A stretch of DNA of 7,772 bases from Bacteroides sp. (GTDB lineage Bacteria; Bacteroidota; Bacteroidia; Bacteroidales; Bacteroidaceae), in contig DXOJ01000464.1 in assembly GCA_019412865.1 (NCBI GenBank), positions 1 to 7,772 of the forward strand, in the 5' to 3' direction. A model generated the notes under the pieces. That model saw only the letters and a program-made list of their open reading frames with translations, had not been told where the DNA came from and searched no databases. A program made the translations under genes and the position numbers. How positions within the stretch are numbered: the stretch's first letter is position 1; each line of letters begins with the position of its first letter. This document shows positions 1 to 5,065 of this stretch, one piece after another.

Positions 1-465
1 GTTATTATATAGATCTTTGATAAGATTTGATTTAGGGATAATCTTAGTTCCTTGAGATTTGTGATAAGTGATATCAAATGGCAAGAAATTGTAATTGCTT
101 ATGGGAGCTACGTGATTGGTAATCCGAGTATTTCTTCCCGTTCCTGATGAATTTCTCGTACCTGTATAAACATAGTAACTCTCTTTCTCTGTTAATACAA
201 CATATAAATTACCCCCTCTTGCTAAGTAGGATTTTAATTCATTTCTCCAATGTGCCAAATACTCTTTCATTCGAGGAGAATATGATTCGGAAAAAAGAGT
301 ATCACCTTGATACGGACTGATTGAAGATACATTATTATAATTGTATCTAATATTGGGTGAGAAGATTGCAATATCTACATCAGAAAGAGATGATAAACTT
401 TCTAAGTCTATATAATCATCTTCTTTGGAAGTAATTGTAAATCCTATGCCTTTGATTTCTTTCAT
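1..465 (-). CDS. Unrecognised protein, N-terminal 155 residues (runs off left edge)
   Basis: Reading the minus strand from the ATG at 465-463 gives 155 codons without a stop to the first base of the window, so the gene is partial. No in-frame ATG lies upstream before a stop at 489-487, so this start is well supported. I do not recognise the family. Visible features are an alternation of hydrophobic strand and helix that suggests an alpha/beta fold: SDVDIAIFSP near residues 28-37 looks like a buried strand, a helix with AHWRNEL sits at 71-77, and GGNLYVVLTEKE at 84-95 looks like another strand. A polar glycine-rich stretch, TGTRNSSGTGRN at 101-112, could be a ligand or nucleic-acid loop. There is no signal peptide or membrane segment. 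The gene is AT-rich like the operon at 3585-7315 and points away from the mobile-element genes. A role in defence is only a guess from context. Confidence 0.72.
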   Translation of the reverse strand, partial: MKEIKGIGFTITSKEDDYIDLESLSSLSDVDIAIFSPNIRYNYNNVSSISPYQGDTLFSESYSPRMKEYLAHWRNELKSYLARGGNLYVVLTEKESYYVYTGTRNSSGTGRNTRITNHVAPISNYNFLPFDITYHKSQGTKIIPKSNLIKDLYNN

Positions 466-952
466 TTTAAAACATTCTAAATTTAATCAATATATTTTAT
501 TTATTCTTCATTGTTTATAAAATGCTTAATAATCAGCTTTGCTTTCGATTTACAACGTTTTTATATCGAATACGAACCGAATAAGCCCACGGAGATAAAA
601 GTCGTAATTTCGGTGCGAAAACGATTGGAGCGAAATTTGGCTCAAAATATACTTCGTAAGCCCTCTTCTAAGGCTTCGTTCCACTCAGCCTTAGAATTAC
701 TGCGCTTCCCATGATACGGCATGACTGGTGACAATCAACACCTGTATTCGCACCTTTGTTCTTCCGGCTATTCACGTTCGGCGAATCTGTGAAGTCCTCA
801 CCAGTGTCTCTGTCACTATAAAGCAAAGTCACACAAAATTGTCTAATCGAGCCCAAACGATTGACTGACTGCACTAAAGTATCTTACTTTACTTGCGATA
901 ATCGGTCAAGGCACAGAGCAAGACCACAGTAATAACTTAATCAATCTGTTTT
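466..952. other. 487-base noncoding region with inverted repeats
   Basis: I find no convincing gene here. Short open frames exist on both strands, but their translations have no family resemblance. The first part is very AT-rich and must hold the promoter of the leftward gene. The part beyond about 550 is less AT-rich and leads into the DUF3408 gene. It contains a perfect 10-bp inverted repeat (666-675 with 687-696) and a weaker 8-bp pair (724-731 with 798-805). It also has a 15-base stretch at 776-790 that recurs with one mismatch at 3350-3364, after the integrase. This region may be the left junction of the mobile segment, but no clean boundary can be drawn from one sequence. Confidence 0.6.
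666..696. repeat. Inverted repeat, 10-bp stem with 11-base loop
   Basis: TTCTAAGGCT at 666-675 is followed by its exact complement AGCCTTAGAA at 687-696. A stem of this length can form in RNA or single-stranded DNA. No T-run follows on the plus strand, so an intrinsic terminator is unlikely in that direction. It may be a leftover transfer or recombination structure of the mobile element. Confidence 0.5.
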
Positions 953-1426
953 ATGACAATGAAAAGAGAACCAAGTATCAGTGAGCAGCAGGCTCATGAA
1001 ATCGTGGAAAGAATGGGACGCAGGGAATCCCGCAGCGAGAAGTCTATGGACGACTTCTACAGGAACATCGGTCTGGATCCGGAACAGCTGGCACAACCCG
1101 GCAAGACCGTCACGAAAAAAGCGGAAACAGCTACGGTGGATGAACCGTCAGGCGGAACGCCCGAAGAAGTGGCAGTGCTGCAGAAGCGTGTCAGCAGCAA
1201 ACAACGCAGGCTGTCGCTGGACGAGTACCGTACCGCTTACCTGCGAGTACCCAAGATAACCGACCGCAAACCCGTGTTCGTCAGCGGTGAGGTGCGTGAC
1301 CGGCTGGATGGGATTGTCCGCCGTCTCGGCGGGCGTGGCATGAGTGCATCGGGACTTATTGAGAACCTCGCCCGCCTGCACCTTGAAACCTACCGGGAGG
1401 ATATCGAGCAGTGGTGCAAACTCTGA
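953..1426 (+). CDS. DUF3408 conjugative-element protein (TraB/TraC-like)
   Basis: This 157-residue soluble protein matches, by pattern, the DUF3408 family found in Bacteroidales conjugative transposons, usually next to a ParA-type ATPase at the start of the transfer region. The N-terminal half (about 1-75) is polar and probably flexible. The conserved part is C-terminal, about 95-157: it has YLRVPKITDRKPVFVS, then a helical segment with RDRLDGIVRRLGGRGMSAS and a last helix containing ENLARLHLETYREDIEQW. This layout suggests a small DNA-binding ribbon-helix-helix-like domain, which is an inference. A second ATG two codons in (959) is an alternative start. The gene is much GC-richer than its flanks. 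No ParA gene precedes it and no tra genes follow, so it is probably a remnant of a larger conjugative element, and its present function is doubtful. Confidence 0.85.
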   Translation: MTMKREPSISEQQAHEIVERMGRRESRSEKSMDDFYRNIGLDPEQLAQPGKTVTKKAETATVDEPSGGTPEEVAVLQKRVSSKQRRLSLDEYRTAYLRVPKITDRKPVFVSGEVRDRLDGIVRRLGGRGMSASGLIENLARLHLETYREDIEQWCKL

Positions 1427-1676
1427 GCCGATTACGTTAGAACCAGTCAAACCGGTGGATACACTCCATCGTCTTGACTGATATTCCAAATGAGTTATTA
1501 TACTCACAAACCAATCCGACAAGCGGAGGATTCTTGTGTCCTCAAAGACACAGCAAGATATATTTTCAGTTACTCCGGTTAATTCCGGTAACTGAAAATC
1601 TTTGCACCGCCGTGGGCAGAATTATCCTCCGCAGTCGGATAATTTCGGAATTTTTTAATCGGAGATTAGACAATGA
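1427..1676. other. Candidate origin of transfer (oriT) upstream of mobA
   Basis: The 250-base gap holds three inverted repeats: a 7-bp pair (1444-1450 with 1474-1480), a 12-bp pair with a 14-base loop (1562-1573 with 1588-1599) and an 8-bp pair (1620-1627 with 1637-1644). Clustered inverted repeats just upstream of a mobilisation gene are typical of oriT regions, where the relaxosome binds and nicks. No nic site can be named from the sequence. The structure is seen directly; the oriT role is inferred from position. Confidence 0.4.
1562..1599. repeat. Inverted repeat, 12-bp stem with 14-base loop
   Basis: ATTTTCAGTTAC at 1562-1573 pairs perfectly with GTAACTGAAAAT at 1588-1599. The loop contains one CCGG (1575-1578), and a second CCGG (1585-1588) overlaps the first base of the right arm, giving alternative pairings. 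It is the strongest structure in the gap before mobA and the best candidate for a relaxosome or repressor binding site. Confidence 0.6.
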
Positions 1677-2132
1677 ATGAACCATAAAATTGAAAGAATA
1701 AGCAGAATGAAAAAGCAGAGTAAATACGGGAGAAATCCCAAATTGAATCCGAAGACGCACTGCGTGATGGTGCGCTTCGATGATATGGAATGGAACAAAT
1801 TCCTTACGATGTACGAAGAATCACAGTTGTATGCGAAAGCCGTCTTTCTGAAAGCACACTTCTTCGGGCAGAAGTTCAAGGTGCTGAAGGTGGACAAGAC
1901 GATGCTAGACTACTACACCAAACTGTCAGATTTCCATGCCCAGTTCCGCTGCATAGGCACGAACTACAATCAGATCGTCAAGGAGCTGCGCATCCACTTC
2001 TCGGAGAAGAAGGCGATGGCGTTGCTCTACAAGCTGGAGAAGTGTACCATCGACCTTGTGAAGTTGAGCCGGGAGATTGTGGAGCTTTCAAGAGAGATGC
2101 AAACTAAGTGGAAGCAATCTAAATCCGATTGA
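1677..2132 (+). CDS. mobA: MobA-like mobilisation accessory protein
   Basis: The product is a small basic relaxosome protein of the kind annotated MobA in Bacteroides conjugative transposons of the CTnDOT/CTn341 type. Such proteins help the relaxase act at oriT. The supporting pattern is a basic N-terminus followed by a short strand (THCVMVRF) and helices, which resembles a ribbon-helix-helix DNA-binding start. A central FRCIGTNYNQIVKEL near residues 91-105 follows, the IGxNxNQI motif shared with MobC-type proteins. The protein ends in a charged helix with repeated SREIVELSREM. The ATG at 1677 gives 151 residues; the ATG at 1707 (MKKQSKYGR) gives 141 and looks more like the usual start. The gene is GC-rich like the DUF3408 gene. 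Its stop is one base from the integrase start, and the relaxase normally encoded next (mobB) is missing, so it cannot act alone in transfer. Confidence 0.8.
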   Translation: MNHKIERISRMKKQSKYGRNPKLNPKTHCVMVRFDDMEWNKFLTMYEESQLYAKAVFLKAHFFGQKFKVLKVDKTMLDYYTKLSDFHAQFRCIGTNYNQIVKELRIHFSEKKAMALLYKLEKCTIDLVKLSREIVELSREMQTKWKQSKSD

Positions 2133-2133
2133 T

Positions 2134-3339
2134 ATGGCATCGGTCAAGGTCAAGTTTCGCCCTTCTACCATAGGCGACAAGGAGGGCACACTCTACTATC
2201 AGGTGATTCACAATCGTGTAGTCAGGCAGATATATACCGATTATAAACTTTTCGCTTCGGAATGGGACTGCCATTCCGAAGCGGTCAACTTACATCTTAT
2301 TTCAAGTAAGGACGAACGGAATAACTATCTGCTTTCAATAAGTTCCCGTATCAGATGGGACAAGGACAGGTTGAATAAGATTATATACACGTTATCACAA
2401 TCCGGCACATTTGTAGCGGATGATATAGTTGTACGCTTTCTAAATAGGCAAGAGCAATCGTTTAACGACTATATCTGCCTGCAGATAGCCAGATTGAAAC
2501 GTTTGGGTAAGATACGCACATCAGAAACCTATACGGCAGCACTCCGAAGTTTCAGCGGCTTTATGAATGACAAGGAGGTCTTGTTTGACCAGCTTAACGC
2601 TGACCTGATTGCAGAATACGAGGCTTATCTGAAAGGCAGAGGCAACTCGCCCAATACTGTATCATTCTATATGCGCATTCTGAAAGCGGTCTATAACCGT
2701 GCCGTTGAAGATGGGTTGACCGAGCAACGGCATCCGTTCAAGTCTGTTTATACGGGAGTAGAGAAAACCTTGAAACGAGCCATATCGCTCAACGACCTTA
2801 AACACATCAAAGGACTGGACTTGTCATTGAAACCCAACCTTGATTTTGCCCGTGATATGTTTCTATTCTGTTTCTATACAAGGGGTATGTCGTTCATTGA
2901 CATGGCTTATCTGAGGAAGAAAGACTTGCAGAACGGCATCCTTTCCTATCGCAGACGAAAGACGGGGCAGCAACTTTTCATCAAATGGGAAAGATGTATG
3001 CAGGAGATTGTTGACAAATACCCGATAAATGAAACGGAATACCTTTTGCCTATCATCACAAAAAGGGACGAGGATTATCGGAAACAATACACCAACGAAC
3101 TTCATCGGGTGAATCATTTGCTGAAGAAAATAGGAAAACAATTGGACTTGCCGATACTCTTGACGATGTATGTTGGACGGCACTCTTGGGCAAGTATCGC
3201 CAAAAGCCGCAATGTGCCAATCTCCGTCATCAGCGAGGGTATGGGGCATGATTCAGAGAACACCACGCAGATTTACCTTGCTTCGCTGGATACATCAGTG
3301 GTGGATAAAGCCAATAAGAAGATACTGGATTTGCTGTGA
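2134..3339 (+). CDS. Tyrosine recombinase/integrase (Bacteroidales type)
   Basis: This 401-residue site-specific recombinase would cut and rejoin DNA through a tyrosine at its att or inversion sites. An N-terminal arm-binding domain covers about 1-85, a SAM-like core-binding domain about 107-195 and the catalytic domain about 210-401. Visible catalytic residues are R250 (TRGMSF), K276 (RRKTGQ), R349 (YVGRHSW), H372 (GMGHDS) and the nucleophile Y381 (QIYLASL). The first histidine of the usual HxxR box is Y346, a substitution I associate with some Bacteroidales recombinases. I chose the ATG at 2134 because MASVKVKFRP opens the arm domain directly; an in-frame ATG at 2077 would only add 19 residues read out of mobA. 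The start follows the mobA stop by one base, so the two are probably co-transcribed. Base composition is less GC-rich than mobA, which suggests a separate origin. It could be an integrase or a DNA invertase; the sequence does not decide. Confidence 0.93.
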   Translation: MASVKVKFRPSTIGDKEGTLYYQVIHNRVVRQIYTDYKLFASEWDCHSEAVNLHLISSKDERNNYLLSISSRIRWDKDRLNKIIYTLSQSGTFVADDIVVRFLNRQEQSFNDYICLQIARLKRLGKIRTSETYTAALRSFSGFMNDKEVLFDQLNADLIAEYEAYLKGRGNSPNTVSFYMRILKAVYNRAVEDGLTEQRHPFKSVYTGVEKTLKRAISLNDLKHIKGLDLSLKPNLDFARDMFLFCFYTRGMSFIDMAYLRKKDLQNGILSYRRRKTGQQLFIKWERCMQEIVDKYPINETEYLLPIITKRDEDYRKQYTNELHRVNHLLKKIGKQLDLPILLTMYVGRHSWASIAKSRNVPISVISEGMGHDSENTTQIYLASLDTSVVDKANKKILDLL

Positions 3340-3396
3340 AGCCGTGAATGTTTGGCGAATCTGTCCAACGCTTGGCAAGAGACGGATATTATAATG

Positions 3397-3410
3397 CAAA
3401 GTTACGCAAA
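3397..3410 (-). promoter_or_regulatory. Bacteroidetes-type -7 promoter motif, pointing left
   Basis: On the minus strand this reads TTTGCGTAACTTTG, containing TAACTTTG, an exact match to the Bacteroidetes -7 consensus TAnnTTTG. I see no clear TTTG -33 box at the usual spacing. Transcription from here would run leftwards, antisense to the end of the integrase gene. It may be a real antisense promoter or a relic of an insertion end. Confidence 0.3.
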
Positions 3411-3522
3411 ATAATGATTATTTGGCCATAAAACGCTGAAAATCTTACTTATTGCCAAGGTTTTGTTTTGCTAAAAACACCAAATGTTTACCGAATACCT
3501 ACTTAAAAAAACTGCAAACTCC

Positions 3523-3530
3523 TATGTTTC
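3523..3530 (+). promoter_or_regulatory. Possible -7 box for the DprA-HAD-PRTase operon
   Basis: TATGTTTC matches the TAnnTTTG consensus at all but the last base. A start site a few bases downstream would put the 41-base palindrome at the very 5' end of the message. No good -33 TTTG is visible, so this is a weak candidate. Confidence 0.25.
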
Positions 3531-3540
3531 AACAAAGTAA

Positions 3541-3581
3541 ATCTTAGTGACCATCTCTTGCCAAGAGATGGTCACTAAGAT
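3541..3581. promoter_or_regulatory. Perfect 19-bp inverted repeat abutting the operon start codon
   Basis: ATCTTAGTGACCATCTCTT at 3541-3559 is followed by the loop GCC and then by the exact reverse complement at 3563-3581. The ATG of the DprA-like gene begins at 3585, three bases later. As RNA, a stem this long would occlude the ribosome landing site; as DNA, it is a good operator for a dimeric protein. No T-run follows, so it is not a typical terminator. Its position suggests control of the operon, either by autoregulation or by an RNA switch. The core also resembles, inverted and with one mismatch in 15, the sequence at 3371-3385, so a recombination site is an alternative. Confidence 0.7.
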
Positions 3582-3584
3582 AAT

Positions 3585-4562
3585 ATGATAAAACGATTAC
3601 TAACACCGGAACTTGTCATAACTCTTCAACAATTGGAAGGGATTGGCAACAAAACTATATTGTCAAAGATTGGGGAAAATACATCTGCTCCAATCTCGAC
3701 TTTAGACGAATTAAGTTCGCTCTTGACTACAATTAAAGGGAAGAAATTTGAATCTATTTCCAACTATGATTTAATTGAGGCGAACAAGTGTGCAAAACGC
3801 ATTATCGCACATGCCGAAGAAGAAGGCATAGGTATTATCACATATTACGATTCTTTATACCCGGAGATTTTGCGGAATTGCAAAAACGAGCAAGGAAAAC
3901 TTGACCCTCCATTAGTGCTTTATTATCGAGGCGATATTAAGGTATTAGAAACACCGGGAATAGCCGTAATCGGCACTCGTGAGCCAACTCCCAACGGAAT
4001 CAAAGCCGGAGAGTTCTTTGCTTTTGAATTTGCCAAAAGAGGTTTTAACATTATCTCTGGACTTGCCATAGGATGTGATACAACAGGACATAAAGGAGCA
4101 TTGTCAGCAAGAGGGCTAACGACTGCATTTCTTGCTAATGGACTTGACTGGGATTCAATATACCCCAAAGAAAACCTTACTCTAGCACAAGATATTGTTG
4201 CGAAAGGAGGCTTATTGCTTAGTGAATATCCAGTTGGTCAAAGCTGTGGTAGATATGGGCTGGTAGCACGCGATAGACTTCAAGCAGGACTGGCACGTGC
4301 GACCGTAGTAGTTCAAACAGGTGTGAAAGGGGGAACAATGCATGCGGTAAATGCAACTATTGCATCGGGAAAACCGCTGTTTGCCGTAGTATATCGCGAT
4401 TCTGCTGATAGCTCACATGAAAAGGTACAAGGGAATCTTATGCTTGTACAAGATAAAGGTGCTTATCCATTAAAATCTACCGGAATAGATGATGCCATAT
4501 TCCAAATAGAGAATAAGCATAAGACTAGTTTACAGCCAGTGCAACCATCATTATTCGATTGA
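3585..4562 (+). CDS. DprA/Smf-like protein (ShosA-like) of a putative defence operon
   Basis: The 325-residue product has a helix-hairpin-helix-like segment near 17-29 (LEGIGNKTILSKI) and a DprA Rossmann domain of about 80-300. Family landmarks are VIGTREP at 128-134, SGLAIGCDTTGH at 158-169, GLDWDSIYPKENL at 186-198, GGLLLSEYPVG at 208-218 and an RDRLQAGLA helix at 229-237. Classical DprA loads RecA on incoming single-stranded DNA. Here the usual FPxRNRxI segment is changed to YGLVARDRL and the SGSLITA loop to KGGTMHA, and the C-terminal winged helix is missing. It therefore belongs to a divergent branch. DprA-like proteins pair with PRTase proteins in the ShosTA toxin-antitoxin/anti-phage system, where the DprA-like partner is the antitoxin; the same role is inferred here. 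The tail ends QPSLFD, resembling a beta-clamp-binding motif. It is the first gene of a tight operon and starts 3 bases after a long palindrome. Confidence 0.9.
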   Translation: MIKRLLTPELVITLQQLEGIGNKTILSKIGENTSAPISTLDELSSLLTTIKGKKFESISNYDLIEANKCAKRIIAHAEEEGIGIITYYDSLYPEILRNCKNEQGKLDPPLVLYYRGDIKVLETPGIAVIGTREPTPNGIKAGEFFAFEFAKRGFNIISGLAIGCDTTGHKGALSARGLTTAFLANGLDWDSIYPKENLTLAQDIVAKGGLLLSEYPVGQSCGRYGLVARDRLQAGLARATVVVQTGVKGGTMHAVNATIASGKPLFAVVYRDSADSSHEKVQGNLMLVQDKGAYPLKSTGIDDAIFQIENKHKTSLQPVQPSLFD

Positions 4563-4565
4563 GGT

Positions 4566-5063
4566 ATGAAAAGCGTAATTTTTGATTTAGACCTCACGTT
4601 GGTTGACACTACCAATCTGGAATCCTTGCGTCATAATCGAAATTGGCAAGAAGCTTATAGGCGTATTTCTGAAACGGTCATGTATGACGGAATGACTGAA
4701 GTTCTTGAGGTTATAAGAAAACATCATATTCCATGTGCAATAGTCAGCACTTCGCCAAGACCATACGTTGAAAAGATTGTCGCTCACTACAATCTGCCAG
4801 TTCAACATATAGTGTCGTATCATGATGCGAAACCCATTAAACCACATCCAGCTCAAATGTTGAAAGCTCTTGATTTGATGGGTGTATCGGCTAAGGATGC
4901 AATCTCTTTCGGAGACCGAGTAATAGACATCGAAGCTTCTAATGCTGCTGGAATAGAAAGTGTTGCTTGTTTTTGGGGTACTAAAGAAAAAGGGGAGTTG
5001 CTCCATTCCGGCTATTCTCACGCCATTGTAAAACCTAATGAAATACTAACCTTAATTCGGTAA
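4566..5063 (+). CDS. HAD-superfamily hydrolase (small phosphatase-like)
   Basis: This 165-residue protein keeps all four HAD motifs. Motif I is FDLDLTLVD, with nucleophile D7 and acid/base D9. Motif II is IVSTS, with S61 or T62. Motif III is the lysine in KPIKPHP (K89 or K92). Motif IV is FGDRVIDIEA, with D117 and D121 for magnesium. A short helical cap of about 12-45 gives only a small lid, so the substrate may be a phosphorylated small molecule or nucleotide, though this cannot be read from sequence. Motif I has leucine in place of the common glycine (DLDLT), which is tolerated in the family. The start is 3 bases after the DprA-like stop and its own stop is 2 bases before the next ATG, so translation is probably coupled. 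Placed beside a PRTase, it may remove phosphate from a ribosyl-phosphate product or restrain the PRTase; both are inferences. Confidence 0.9.
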   Translation: MKSVIFDLDLTLVDTTNLESLRHNRNWQEAYRRISETVMYDGMTEVLEVIRKHHIPCAIVSTSPRPYVEKIVAHYNLPVQHIVSYHDAKPIKPHPAQMLKALDLMGVSAKDAISFGDRVIDIEASNAAGIESVACFWGTKEKGELLHSGYSHAIVKPNEILTLIR

Positions 5064-5065
5064 AA

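Larger units (their letters stand above)
3340..3584. other. Intergenic region between integrase and DprA-like operon
   Basis: There is no gene in these 245 bases. They contain three copies of TTGCCAAG (3371-3378 inverted, 3452-3459, 3558-3565), the right copy of the 15-base repeat at 3350-3364, a minus-strand promoter-like motif at 3397-3410 and the large palindrome at 3541-3581. This should carry the promoter and control sites of the operon, and perhaps the recombinase's own site. Confidence 0.6.

Noticed and set aside
511..714. 67-residue plus-strand open frame in the left noncoding region
   Set aside because: Its first third is AT-rich hydrophobic sequence and the rest has no family resemblance; it also runs over the 666-696 inverted repeat. 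No support as a gene.
668..874. 68-residue minus-strand open frame
   Set aside because: The translation is low in recognisable pattern, crosses the inverted repeats and has no plausible neighbour or start context.
2077..2133. Upstream ATG extending the integrase by 19 residues
   Set aside because: The extension is the out-of-frame reading of the mobA 3' end; the ATG at 2134 begins directly with the arm-binding domain.
3541..3581. Palindrome as an intrinsic terminator of the integrase gene
   Set aside because: No T-run follows on the plus strand, and the stem lies 200 bases after the integrase stop but 3 bases before the next start codon, so a control element is more likely.
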